The notes under the pieces: generated by a model
Database searches by the model: none
What the model was told of the DNA's origin: nothing
Seen by the model: only the letters and a program-made list of their open reading frames with translations
Made by a program: the position numbers and the translations under genes
Origin: Flammeovirgaceae bacterium 311
GTDB taxonomy: Bacteria > Bacteroidota > Bacteroidia > Cytophagales > Cyclobacteriaceae
Reading direction: 5' to 3'
Length of the DNA: 64,000 nt
Assembly: GCA_000597885.1 (NCBI GenBank)
Contig: CP004371.1
Coordinates: 5,051,001-5,115,000, forward strand
Shown: piece by piece, positions 6,673-15,578 of the stretch
How the letters are laid out: every line of letters starts with the position of its first letter
Position numbering within the stretch: the first letter of the stretch is position 1

Positions 6673-8595
6673 ATGATGCAATCTGCACAATCTGTACTTC
6701 AACAATATTGGGGCTACGGGGATTTTAGACCCCTGCAGGAGGATATTATTGGTGCAGTGCTGCAGAAAAAAGATGTGCTGGCGCTTATGCCAACCGGAGG
6801 TGGCAAATCCCTCTGCTTCCAGGTACCTGCCCTTATGCAGGAAGGAGTTTGCCTGGTAATTACTCCCCTGATCGCTCTCATGAAAGATCAGGTAGAGCAT
6901 CTCAAAGCCCGTGGTATCTCTGCTGAAGCCGTATACTCTGGTATGAGCAAGCGGGAAATTGATGTGGCTCTGGATAACTGTGTCTACGGCTCTCCCAAAT
7001 TTCTCTACCTCTCTCCCGAACGGCTGCTCACCGAGCTGCTGCAGGAGCGGGTTAAGAAGATGAAAGTAAATCTTTTGGCCGTAGACGAAGCACACTGCAT
7101 CTCCCAGTGGGGCTACGATTTCCGGCCGGCTTACCTGCAGATTGCTGAATTCCGGAAGCTGATCCCCCAGGTTCCCTGCATTGCCCTAACCGCTACTGCT
7201 ACCAAAACAGTAGCCAAAGATATTCAGGAGCGGCTGGCCTTCAGGCCTGGCAGCAGTGAGTTTCAGAAGAGCTTTGCCCGCGATAACCTCTCATACAGCG
7301 TCCGCTGGGAAGAAAATAAACCAGCCAAACTGCTGGAGATCCTGAAGAAGGTGCCGGGTACGGCAGTCATTTACCTGCGCAGCCGCAAACAGACCCAGCT
7401 GGTGGCAAAAAACTTAAGGCAGTGGGGCATCAGTGCCGATCATTACCATGCCGGGCTGCTGCACGAGGAGCGGGTGCGCCGGCAGGATGCCTGGATGCAG
7501 GGGCGGCTGCGGGTGGTGGTAGCCACCAATGCCTTTGGCATGGGCATCGATAAACCCGATGTGCGGCTGGTGGTGCACCTGGGCCTGCCCGATACTTTAG
7601 AGGCGTATTACCAGGAAGCTGGCCGTGCCGGCCGGGATGGAAAGAAAGCCTATGCTGTGGTGCTGGTAGATGAGCAGGACGTAAGCGGCCTGCGGGAGCG
7701 GATCTTGCGTGAATTTCCGGAGCCGGAGGTAATGCGCCATGTGTACCAGGCGCTGGCCAATTACTATAAGCTGGCCATTGGCAGCAGCCAGCTCTCCTCT
7801 TACGATTTTGAACTGGACGATTTTTGCCGCACCTACTCCCTGGATGCGAACCAAACCTGGCATGCCCTGAAAAAACTGGAGGAGCAGGGTTTCCTTCAGC
7901 TAAGCGAAGGCTTCTACGCACCATCCCGCCTGCATATACTGCTGCAGCACCAGGAACTCTATGCCTTCCAGATTGCAAATGCCTCCCTGGAGCCCCTGCT
8001 AAAAGCACTTATGCGTATTTACGGAGGCGAGATCTTTGCCGGCTATACCCGTATTTCCGAAAATGAAATTGCCCGGCAGACGAAAGACTCTGTAAATGGC
8101 ATTAAGCAAAAGCTGGAGATGATGCAGAAAATGGAGGTGCTCGCCTATGAGCCACAGCGGGATAAACCACAGCTTACCTTCCTGACGCCACGCCACGATG
8201 CCGCCAAACTCCCGTTGCAACTTAAGCAACTCCGGGAGCGTAAAGAGGTATGCCTGGAAAAGGCTGAAGCCGTAATTGAATATGTAAAACAGGAGCACCT
8301 GTGCAGAACCCGCTTTTTGCTCGATTACTTTGGCGAGTGGGATTATGAAAAGTGCGGAATATGCGATGTATGCCTTCAGCAAAAAGGCGATGGTGCACAG
8401 GATAGCAAAATATTTCGTTTTCGTCAGCAGATCCGTAACGCCATTACCATAAAGGCGCTGAATCCTGCAGAGCTGGAAAAAGCACTGGAGGTATCGGCCG
8501 CCAATAAAAACATCATGCTGCACACCGTGCGGCTCATGCTGGATGAGGGGAGCCTGAAGTACGATAGTACCGGCTGCCTGGTCCTTTCCAAATAA
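6673..8595 (+). CDS. recQ: ATP-dependent DNA helicase RecQ
   Basis: Superfamily 2 3'-5' DNA helicase acting in recombination and fork repair. Motif Ia/I TGGGKS is at 41-46, the DEAH box (VDEAHCISQWG) at 138-141, and motif VI QEAGRAGRDG follows in the second RecA lobe. The zinc-binding RecQ-Ct cysteines appear as RTRFLLDYFGE plus CGICDVC near residue 560. The 640-residue chain ends about 60 residues after the zinc motif with no obvious HRDC domain. The start is ATG 6673 or 6676; a TTG at 6670 also lies in frame. The heme oxygenase gene follows after only four bases, so the two are likely co-transcribed. Confidence 0.94.
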   Translation: MMQSAQSVLQQYWGYGDFRPLQEDIIGAVLQKKDVLALMPTGGGKSLCFQVPALMQEGVCLVITPLIALMKDQVEHLKARGISAEAVYSGMSKREIDVALDNCVYGSPKFLYLSPERLLTELLQERVKKMKVNLLAVDEAHCISQWGYDFRPAYLQIAEFRKLIPQVPCIALTATATKTVAKDIQERLAFRPGSSEFQKSFARDNLSYSVRWEENKPAKLLEILKKVPGTAVIYLRSRKQTQLVAKNLRQWGISADHYHAGLLHEERVRRQDAWMQGRLRVVVATNAFGMGIDKPDVRLVVHLGLPDTLEAYYQEAGRAGRDGKKAYAVVLVDEQDVSGLRERILREFPEPEVMRHVYQALANYYKLAIGSSQLSSYDFELDDFCRTYSLDANQTWHALKKLEEQGFLQLSEGFYAPSRLHILLQHQELYAFQIANASLEPLLKALMRIYGGEIFAGYTRISENEIARQTKDSVNGIKQKLEMMQKMEVLAYEPQRDKPQLTFLTPRHDAAKLPLQLKQLRERKEVCLEKAEAVIEYVKQEHLCRTRFLLDYFGEWDYEKCGICDVCLQQKGDGAQDSKIFRFRQQIRNAITIKALNPAELEKALEVSAANKNIMLHTVRLMLDEGSLKYDSTGCLVLSK

Positions 8596-8599
8596 AGGT

Positions 8600-9196
8600 A
8601 TGACAACAGAACAACCAACCATAGTAGAACGGCTGCGTGCCGAAACCCGCCCGCAACATGACCGGCTGGAAGAGGTAGCAGCCTCCGATAAACTGGCAGC
8701 AGGGACTCTTAGTCCGGAGGAATACCTGAAACTGCTGCGTGCGAACTATGCTGCTCACCGGCAGCTCGAAAAATCAGTAGGTCGGGTAGCAGAGATGGAA
8801 GCTTTACTGGAAGAACGGCAGAAAACCCGGCTGCTCGAAGAAGATCTGAAACAAGCCGCGGAAGATCCGGAGCAGGTCTGGCAACAGCTGGAAGATAAGC
8901 TGCCGGCACTGCAGCTGGAAAATAAGTACCAGGCGCTGGGCGCTCAGTACGTGATGGAAGGAGCAACCCTGGGCGGTGTGGTAATCCTGAAAGCCTTAAA
9001 ACAACACCCGCAACTGCAGTCCTACCAGCCCTTTCATTACTATGGCTGCTATGGAAGCGATACCGGCCGCCGCTGGAGCCACTTTAAGCAACTGTTGCTG
9101 GAGGAGGTGCAAACTCCCGAACAGCAGGAGGAAGCGCTGAAAGGCACCCTTGGTGCGTACCAGCTTTTCGAGAAAGCCTTTGTAGCAGTGCATTGA
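8600..9196 (+). CDS. Heme oxygenase-like protein
   Basis: A 198-residue all-helical protein resembling biliverdin-producing heme oxygenases of the HemO/BphO type. The proximal heme ligand candidate is H20 in RLRAETRPQHDRLEE, the family signature. A later segment, YVMEGATLGGVVI, matches the distal helix with its flexible glycines. It would open heme to biliverdin, iron and CO in the cytoplasm. It is coupled to recQ by position (four-base gap), with no obvious functional link, and no bacteriophytochrome is seen in the window. A heme-binding sensor role without turnover is possible. Confidence 0.8.
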   Translation: MTTEQPTIVERLRAETRPQHDRLEEVAASDKLAAGTLSPEEYLKLLRANYAAHRQLEKSVGRVAEMEALLEERQKTRLLEEDLKQAAEDPEQVWQQLEDKLPALQLENKYQALGAQYVMEGATLGGVVILKALKQHPQLQSYQPFHYYGCYGSDTGRRWSHFKQLLLEEVQTPEQQEEALKGTLGAYQLFEKAFVAVH

Positions 9197-9273
9197 CAAT
9201 AAACAGGCTAAGGGCATGTTTAAACATTACCCTATAGTACTGAAAATCACCATTACAGGAACCTGGTGCTGGC

Positions 9274-9297
9274 AATTTAGCTTGTTAAAGCTAAATT
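9274..9297 (+). terminator. Perfect hairpin downstream of heme oxygenase gene
   Basis: AATTTAGCTT (9274-9283) and AAGCTAAATT (9288-9297) form a ten-base perfect stem with loop GTTA. It is AT-rich with no long T run, so it is a weak terminator candidate. The rest of the gap 9197-9523 holds only the promoter box noted below. Confidence 0.4.
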
Positions 9298-9470
9298 TAC
9301 ATATGTGTTGAGGTGCTTCTGATCCTCCATTCAACCTTGTTAAAAAAGATATTGCTGGAGCCAGGGATTAAGTACTGTAAATGAGAGACATACCAGAACA
9401 GACTTCGTTTGAGGATAATCATTTATATTGTTTAATGAAGTTTTGTTTTAATTTTATCCATCTTATCCCA

Positions 9471-9478
9471 TATTTTTG
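9471..9478 (+). promoter_or_regulatory. -7 promoter box for GtrA-like gene
   Basis: TATTTTTG, a perfect TAnnTTTG match, 45 bases before the chosen ATG at 9524. A TTTTG at 9441-9445 is upstream, but at 25 bases the spacing is long. Confidence 0.4.
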
Positions 9479-9523
9479 CGTTTGATAAAGCCAAGCGACT
9501 ATTCCTCTTTTGCATTTTTTGAT

Positions 9524-10003
9524 ATGAGTTTAAAAGCAGTTGTTCAATACCTGATAGATCTTTTTTATCCAATATTCAGGCCTGTACTAGATCACCAGAC
9601 CTACCGCTTTCTGGCCTGTGGTGGTGTAAATGTGGCAGTAGAAATCTTATCTTTCTTTGTAGCCTATCATTTCATTATTCAGAAGCAGGTTATTCATCTG
9701 CCAATGGGCATCGCCATCAGCCCTTACATTGGTGCCCTGATTATTTCCTTTTGCATTGGTTTTCCGCAGGGATTCTGGATGATGCGCAACGTAGCCTTCC
9801 CCACTTCTACCCTAAGGGGCCGTACCCAGCTGGTACGCTATTTTATCGTAGTGATGATCAACCTTCTGCTCAACTATGTGCTGCTGAAAATTCTGGTGGA
9901 ACAGCTCAATATTTACCCCACACCCTCAAAAGTAATTGCCACAGGCGTGATAGTGGTAACCAGCTACCTGCTGCAGAAATATTTTTCCTTCCGTACTAAT
10001 TAA
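9524..10003 (+). CDS. GtrA-like membrane protein
   Basis: A 159-residue protein with four predicted membrane spans, matching the GtrA/DPMS family: RFLACGGVNVAVEIL at the start of span 1 and a final span running to LLQKYFSFR, the typical GtrA ending. Members are thought to flip or help use polyprenyl-linked sugars across the inner membrane. I used the ATG at 9524 because the upstream frame (TTG at 9476) overlaps the likely -7 box. No glycosyltransferase is adjacent, so the substrate cannot be guessed. The next gene is convergent, three bases away. Confidence 0.8.
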   Translation: MSLKAVVQYLIDLFYPIFRPVLDHQTYRFLACGGVNVAVEILSFFVAYHFIIQKQVIHLPMGIAISPYIGALIISFCIGFPQGFWMMRNVAFPTSTLRGRTQLVRYFIVVMINLLLNYVLLKILVEQLNIYPTPSKVIATGVIVVTSYLLQKYFSFRTN

Positions 10004-10006
10004 GCA

Positions 10007-11188
10007 TCAAGGCTGCTTTAACCTGAAATAGCGCGAAGGGGCAGGTAGTTTATAGGCGGTATGGCTAAGGGGTATCGGGCCCGGGCTTTTAAGCTTTTTC
10101 TTTTTTTCATCCAGTACTTCCAGCCTGCCGGCATCCATTAGCTGCTGCAGTACCTGCACCGCCTCCTGGGGTAATATTTCCTCCTTCAGCAGTGCCAGGT
10201 ATAAAGCCTGGTTGTCCCATTCCTGTTCCCTGCCCAGGAGCAGGGTAACAGCATCATTGTTTGCTGCCGATGCTGTTCTCTCGCCGGAAGCAGGGCTGCC
10301 AAACAATCCCAGCTGATTTCCTGCCTGCAGATTATCCAGCAGGATTTTTCTAAGCTTTTGGCGGGCCAGGAGCATCCTTTCCATCATGAGGGCATCATGA
10401 CTTAGTCCGTACAGGCAAATATGCTGCTCAGGAGCTGCAGGAGTGGAGTGCATCACAAAGCGGTTGCTGCCTGTTGCCAGGCCCTGCTTCAGCTCCTGAA
10501 ACAGGCTTGGCAGTGTTTTTTCATCTTTCTCTTCTGCTCCTTCTTCAGGGGGTGCTGGTAGCAATGGCGAAAGCAGCCCCGAGAGTAACAGCATTTCTTT
10601 AGCAGGCTCTTTCTTTTGCGTAATTCCTCCGGCTTGCAGGATAGAAGCTGCAGGCAGCACCAGCAGTATATCCAGCCGTTTGGGGAGCAGCAGGAGCAAC
10701 TCTTTCAAGCCGGGCAACTGCAGGTCCAGCGGATCCAGGATCAGCAGGTTACGTTCACTAGCAGGTTGCCGCTGTAGCAGAGTCTGCAGCTCCTTTACCA
10801 CCTCCTTCCAGGAAAGTGAGTAGTGGCTGATCTTTGCAGTATGGCTTTGGCTGTTCTGCTCCTGCAGGAGTGGCAGTGCTTTTGCCGGCAAAGTATCTTC
10901 AGGAGAAGAAAACAGGCTAAGGCTTAATGGTTTGAGGGCAGCTTTTTGGGTGAGCAGGTGCTGCCGCTGCTGGCGCAGGGCCTCCAGTAACATATAAGGC
11001 AGACCTCCACTGGCATCGGGCGTAAGTCCCCACTTGCCGCTAAACCAGGTAAAAACATTGATACGGCTAATGGACCCCAGGCTGCTAAGCTGTGGCAGGT
11101 ATTGATAGAGAAAATCTTCCAGCAGCTGCCGGGAGTGCTTCAGGTGTTGCAGGGCAGGCGGAGGGAGTCGTTTCGGTTTAGGCGGCAT
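10007..11188 (-). CDS. Hypothetical protein, possibly TcmP-like
   Basis: A 393-residue soluble protein, rich in Leu, Gln and Ala. The N-terminal 90 residues (helical region, then SRINVFTWFSG and GGLPYMLLEAL) and a C-terminal stretch around LYGLSHDALMMERML resemble the layout of three-Cys-motif partner proteins (TcmP), which pair with a radical-SAM-like or Gp37/Gp68 protein in some mobile or defence settings. The resemblance is by eye and weak, and no partner gene is adjacent. ATG at 11188. A profile search is needed to settle the family. Confidence 0.5.
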   Translation of the reverse strand: MPPKPKRLPPPALQHLKHSRQLLEDFLYQYLPQLSSLGSISRINVFTWFSGKWGLTPDASGGLPYMLLEALRQQRQHLLTQKAALKPLSLSLFSSPEDTLPAKALPLLQEQNSQSHTAKISHYSLSWKEVVKELQTLLQRQPASERNLLILDPLDLQLPGLKELLLLLPKRLDILLVLPAASILQAGGITQKKEPAKEMLLLSGLLSPLLPAPPEEGAEEKDEKTLPSLFQELKQGLATGSNRFVMHSTPAAPEQHICLYGLSHDALMMERMLLARQKLRKILLDNLQAGNQLGLFGSPASGERTASAANNDAVTLLLGREQEWDNQALYLALLKEEILPQEAVQVLQQLMDAGRLEVLDEKKKKLKSPGPIPLSHTAYKLPAPSRYFRLKQP

Positions 11189-11600
11189 TACAGAGGCTTA
11201 CGCAATATTCAGGGCTTTCAATCCGCCTGAAGTTTGCCAAAGATACAAAGCAGATGCTAATAATTTTAGTTTTTGCATGTTGAAACAAAAGTTCTCAAAA
11301 TCTCTTGTGTTGCTCGGTGCGGGGTTTTCAAAGCAGCTGGCTGATACATCAAGTATGCAGCATGCAATAGCTGAAAAATGAGGATAGCTTATTTCTGATA
11401 TCCGTCTGATGCCCTGTTCTGATCAGTTAAGGCATTTTTAAGTAAGCGTAACAAACATAACAAATACACTGCTGTTTTACCCTAAGACTTGTTTTATCAA
11501 TATTTAGAGGTGGAATTTTCTGCCCGCGCTATTGGGTGAAAGGATGAGCTACTTTGAACAGATTTTTTAATATTCTATTTGGTGATTAATCATTTTAAAT
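11189..11600. other. Intergenic region with a short GAGFS-containing ORF
   Basis: This 412-base gap separates two divergent genes. It contains a 34-codon ORF on plus (11277-11381) that starts MLKQKFSKSLVLLGAGFSK. GAGFS preceded by hydrophobic residues resembles the nucleotide-binding start of SIR2-type domains, but the ORF is far too short for one. No hairpin terminator or perfect promoter was found; TCTATTTG at about 11574-11581 is a one-mismatch -7 box for the downstream gene. Confidence 0.3.
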
Positions 11601-12980
11601 ATGAGCCTTACTTTTAGTAATCTCTTTTTTGTAAAAAAAGGGATGTTCCCTGAAGAGAAGCAGCACACACATGAAGAGCATCATCAAAAAGTAAGCTGGG
11701 TTTATTACACCACGATGGTTTTGGGGTTTTGGCTGATAGCAGGTCCTCCCACTTTTGGCTATACAGTACCGGCAATGGTCTGGAACGATATTGCGTCTGG
11801 CCTGTTGCTCATCATATTAAGTTATTTAGCCTTGAACCCATACAGGCTGTGGGCTCAGTGGTGTGTTATTTTTTTAGGCGTCTGGCTCTTTATTGCACCC
11901 ATGATCTTTTGGGCCGAGGAAGGTGCAGGTTTTCTGAATGATTATATAATCGGAACCCTGGTGGTAGCCTTTGGTATTATTATTCCCCGACAACCAGGAA
12001 TAAAATTGTTTGCACAGCCAGGACCAAATGTTCCACCTGGCTGGAGCTACAATCCCTCCTCATGGAACCAGCGCGTACCTGTTATCTTTTTTGCCTGGGT
12101 TGGTTTTTTTGTTGCTCGTTACATGGGAGCCTTTCAGCTTGGGTACATCGACACCGTATGGGATCCTTTTTTTGGTGATGGTACCCGTAATGTGTTAACA
12201 TCTGATGTTTCTCACTCCTTTCCGGTGTCTGATGCTACCCTGGGAGCATTCTCCTATATTCTTGATGTATTATTTGGCTATGCCGGAGGTACGCATCGCT
12301 GGCGTACAATGCCCTGGGTGGTGATTGTTTTCGGTATTATGATTATTCCCCTGGGTGTGGTGAGTATAACACTGGTGATTCTTCAGCCGGTGTCGGTAGG
12401 TTACTGGTGTACACTGTGCCTTACCAGTGCCACCATTTCACTCATGATGATTCCTTTTACCATTGATGAAGTACTGGCTACAGCACAGCTGATGCGCCAT
12501 GAAAAAAAAGTAAGAAAAACCTCCTACTGGAAAAGCCTGTGGTTTGGTGGCACCATGGAAGGTGGAGAAATAGAAGAAAAGAAAAATCCGGAAACTTTAA
12601 TCGGACATACTTTAAGAGAGTCTTCGAGGGACTTAGTTCTCAGACCATGGAATTTATTCATTATCATGGCAGTGGGTTTCTGGGTGGCTGCAGCGCCCGG
12701 CATATTAGGCTATAGTGGTGGAATTGCTAACAGCAATCATGTAGCCGGTGCGCTGATTGTTACATTCGCTGTTATTGCCATGTCTGAGGTGGCACGCAGC
12801 TTGAGGTTCATCCACATACTCTTTGGCCTGTGGCTGATTGCTGCTCCCTGGATCATGGGATCAGACAATAATGTGGCTATGTGGAATGGGGTGGTAGCAG
12901 GAATTGTATTAATTGCCCTGAGTTTTCCCAAAGGAAAGATTGAGGACAGGAGAGGTGGTTTTGATAAGTACATTAAATAA
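11601..12980 (+). CDS. SPW-repeat / VKOR-domain membrane fusion protein
   Basis: A 459-residue polytopic protein in three parts. Residues about 35-135 hold SPW-type repeats (GVWLFIAPMIF pattern). Residues about 165-300 resemble vitamin K epoxide reductase, with the redox pair CTLC in VGYWCTLCLTSA and the nearby Ser-containing loop. Residues about 345-440 repeat the SPW unit (GLWLIAAPWIMG). VKOR homologues reoxidise disulfide-forming partners in the envelope. The usual first cysteine pair of VKOR is not visible in the loop between the first two VKOR helices, so electron transfer may differ or the domain may use another partner. ATG at 11601. Confidence 0.75.
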   Translation: MSLTFSNLFFVKKGMFPEEKQHTHEEHHQKVSWVYYTTMVLGFWLIAGPPTFGYTVPAMVWNDIASGLLLIILSYLALNPYRLWAQWCVIFLGVWLFIAPMIFWAEEGAGFLNDYIIGTLVVAFGIIIPRQPGIKLFAQPGPNVPPGWSYNPSSWNQRVPVIFFAWVGFFVARYMGAFQLGYIDTVWDPFFGDGTRNVLTSDVSHSFPVSDATLGAFSYILDVLFGYAGGTHRWRTMPWVVIVFGIMIIPLGVVSITLVILQPVSVGYWCTLCLTSATISLMMIPFTIDEVLATAQLMRHEKKVRKTSYWKSLWFGGTMEGGEIEEKKNPETLIGHTLRESSRDLVLRPWNLFIIMAVGFWVAAAPGILGYSGGIANSNHVAGALIVTFAVIAMSEVARSLRFIHILFGLWLIAAPWIMGSDNNVAMWNGVVAGIVLIALSFPKGKIEDRRGGFDKYIK

Positions 12981-13014
12981 GCGGACAGTGAACCTGAATG
13001 TCCAAATGGGATGC

Positions 13015-14136
13015 TTATAAGTTTCTCATATTGAAGAGAATAATGGTGCCAATGATATAAAACAACACTACGAATATTGAATCGATGCCCAGTCTGAAGA
13101 CTGTTTTCTTGAATTTAATGGTAAGGCCTATCTGGTAAATGCTTGTCAGCAGTATGCCGAAAACAGCTCCGGCAGCAGCAAAATTTCCTACCTCATTCAG
13201 GGCCGGGCCTTCGGTATGCAGCAGGTCTGCCAACAACACAAGGCCAACATTTAAAAGATTAGTACCGAAGATATTGCTAAAAGCCATCCGGTACCTCTTA
13301 AGCTTTGCTGCACTTATCGTAGTGCTTAGCTCCGGAAGTGAAGTGGTAAGACCCACAAAAAAATATCCCATAAAGCTGGACCCTATTCCGGTTTCCTGGG
13401 CAATTACATCTGCACTGTTTGCTACAAAGTAACCGCCTGCCAAAATACCCAGGGCAGCCAGTAGGGTATATAATCCTAGCCTGGAGGTTAAAATACTGGA
13501 TAATTCCACCTTTTCATCTTTACCCGAATCTCCTTGTTCATCATCCTCACTTTCCTCCTGTTCGGCTATTCTTTCTGATACAATAGCTTTCACTTTGCCT
13601 ATGCTTTCCCGCTCTTCAGGCTCAGTGAGCCACCATTTCATTTTTTTGAAGTAGTTGATGATGTAGAAGAGAATAACATAGAATGCAAAGAGCACTACAG
13701 ACCAGATACCTATATGGAAAAATGCAACATCCTCATAAAGGATAGCGACTGCAGCCAGGGCCAGTAAAAAGGAAAGACAGATTGCCTGAAGCCGGGACAC
13801 GGGATTTTCTAGTGAACCGCTCAGGGATGTATGCTTAATGATGTAATCACCAACAGCTAATACAGTTATTTGTAAGGCTATACTTCCAAACAGGTTGTTG
13901 ATAGCCATGCTTACATTGTTGGCCAGAGTAGCCGAGAGGGTAGTAGCTACTTCGGGCAGCGAGGTGATGACTGCAAGTCCAAGAGTGCCAATAAATACTT
14001 CTGAAACCCCGGTTTTATCTATGATCCTGTCGGCATACTTAGAAAGTCTTACGCCGGCTCCCCAAACCAGTGCACCTGATAGAATAAAGATAACGATGTT
14101 CCATAATAATGGAAGGTCCTTGATAAAACTACTCAC
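13015..14136 (-). CDS. CaCA-family cation/proton or Na+/Ca2+ antiporter
   Basis: A 373-residue inner-membrane antiporter with two inverted alpha-repeats. Repeat 1 has GLAVITSLPEVATTLSA and NNLFGSIALQ. Repeat 2 has FVGLTTSLPELSTTISA and SNIFGTNLLN. The acidic residues of both repeats are the cation site. A charged cytoplasmic loop (EQEESEDDEQGDSGKDEK) lies between the halves, typical of the family. No in-frame ATG precedes the first span, so the GTG at 14134-14136 is taken as start. Convergent with the SPW/VKOR gene. Ion specificity cannot be read from sequence. Confidence 0.88.
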   Translation of the reverse strand: MSSFIKDLPLLWNIVIFILSGALVWGAGVRLSKYADRIIDKTGVSEVFIGTLGLAVITSLPEVATTLSATLANNVSMAINNLFGSIALQITVLAVGDYIIKHTSLSGSLENPVSRLQAICLSFLLALAAVAILYEDVAFFHIGIWSVVLFAFYVILFYIINYFKKMKWWLTEPEERESIGKVKAIVSERIAEQEESEDDEQGDSGKDEKVELSSILTSRLGLYTLLAALGILAGGYFVANSADVIAQETGIGSSFMGYFFVGLTTSLPELSTTISAAKLKRYRMAFSNIFGTNLLNVGLVLLADLLHTEGPALNEVGNFAAAGAVFGILLTSIYQIGLTIKFKKTVFRLGIDSIFVVLFYIIGTIILFNMRNL

Positions 14137-14333
14137 TTTCTATTCGTTTCAGATGGTTATTCAATCATGACAGAATAGGAGTTATTATTAGTTAATGTAT
14201 TTGTTGCCTGATAGTTGGGCTATTTATCCAAAATCAGCTTTTCTATTTTTTCTGAGAGGCTAAAAAGGGGTGGACGAGGGCTGATAGCTCCGGTAAGCTA
14301 AAGGGCAGAATTTCGCAGATTTTGGTCTCTTCC

Positions 14334-15578
14334 TCAAATACCTTTGGGTGCTTTTATAAGCGTTGTAATGCCAATACCCAGCAGCGTTGTGAGCATCAAT
14401 CCTGATAGGTAAAATAAATCTTTTGCATACCAGGGTGCCAGTAATGCAGTAAGAGGAGGGAAGTACAGGCAGGTGAGCACCAGCTGGCTGCCCACAAATG
14501 CCAGGAGAAAAAGGTAGGTAGCAGCACGCGTAGCCAATGAATTGGCCAGCCAGTGCCTCTGATATCCCTCTGCCAGAAGCACAGGCGTAACCACCCCCAG
14601 GAAAATTAGGTGCAAAAATGCTATGATGAAATTACGGTTGCTGAAGGCTACATCGGCCAGGAGTGGTAAGGCCGCAAAGAGCTGCAGTACATTCTTTGCT
14701 CCAAAGGCCAGGCCCGCAAAGAGCAGCAGGTGCTTTGCCAGTGGCTTAAAACCATGCCAGCCTTGTGGATGAGCCGGAAGTACAGACCGGTACAGATAAT
14801 AGAGACCCGCCAGCTGCAGCACACCCGCCAGCGCAGCCAGGCCATAGAGCCAACCCTGCTGCTCTGCCCAGAGTATGGAAAGGCTAAGCGAAAATACACA
14901 GCCCAGGAAAAACAGGATAAAAGCCCTGCTGGCAGCTGTCCTGCTGATAGCAAGGCCGGAAGCTTCCAGATACTGATATAGCAGGGCCAGCAGGGCAAAA
15001 ATAAACCAGCCATTGTACTGAAAGTGGAGGTAATAATAGATGGCCATGTAGTACCAGTTGCTGCCCCCCAGCCCGTTTACCATTAAGGGGCCAAGTGCAA
15101 AAGGGCCAAAGCTGCTGATCACCATAAAAAACAGGCCCAGCTTCAGGTAGCGCCCTGCTATGGGGCTGCTGGTTTGTATGCGCTTCCAGGCCATCCAGGC
15201 AAAAGCCCAGGAGAAAAAGATATGGAGGGTAGAGAAGATAATGCTTTCCCGGGCATAGCCCTGAATGGGGAAGAAGATGAGCATGCCTATGGTGGCTATC
15301 TGTGTGAGCCAGAAGAGAATGAATAAACTCTTTTGTTGCGCTCTGGGAATAAAATAGCTGAGGATGAGGGCAAAGAGTGCATTGTACACCCAACCCAGAA
15401 AAGCAAGGTGGGAGTGGGCGTGCAGAAAGTGTTTATAATTTGCCCAGGGAACGGAACCTACAAAAAAGTAGCGCAGGAAAGTACCTAAGGCCGCCGTTAA
15501 AATTAGAAAGAAGAAGGACAGGCCAAAGGCTGTTGCCGGTTTAAGCCACCACTTTTGCAGTTCTTTTGCTTCGCTCAT
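14334..15578 (-). CDS. Multi-span membrane protein of the nor cluster (heme-copper-oxidase-like)
   Basis: A 414-residue protein with about twelve predicted membrane spans. The segment HFLHAHSHLAFLGWVYNALF is rich in histidines placed like heme ligands in the subunit I family of heme-copper oxidases, but the full six-His pattern is not evident, so catalysis is doubtful. It overlaps the upstream NnrS-like gene by 38 bases and lies in the norZ transcription direction. Genes of this type often accompany NO reductase and NnrS-like genes in Bacteroidota. A role in NO tolerance or in assembling the reductase is inferred from context only. Confidence 0.6.
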   Translation of the reverse strand: MSEAKELQKWWLKPATAFGLSFFFLILTAALGTFLRYFFVGSVPWANYKHFLHAHSHLAFLGWVYNALFALILSYFIPRAQQKSLFILFWLTQIATIGMLIFFPIQGYARESIIFSTLHIFFSWAFAWMAWKRIQTSSPIAGRYLKLGLFFMVISSFGPFALGPLMVNGLGGSNWYYMAIYYYLHFQYNGWFIFALLALLYQYLEASGLAISRTAASRAFILFFLGCVFSLSLSILWAEQQGWLYGLAALAGVLQLAGLYYLYRSVLPAHPQGWHGFKPLAKHLLLFAGLAFGAKNVLQLFAALPLLADVAFSNRNFIIAFLHLIFLGVVTPVLLAEGYQRHWLANSLATRAATYLFLLAFVGSQLVLTCLYFPPLTALLAPWYAKDLFYLSGLMLTTLLGIGITTLIKAPKGI

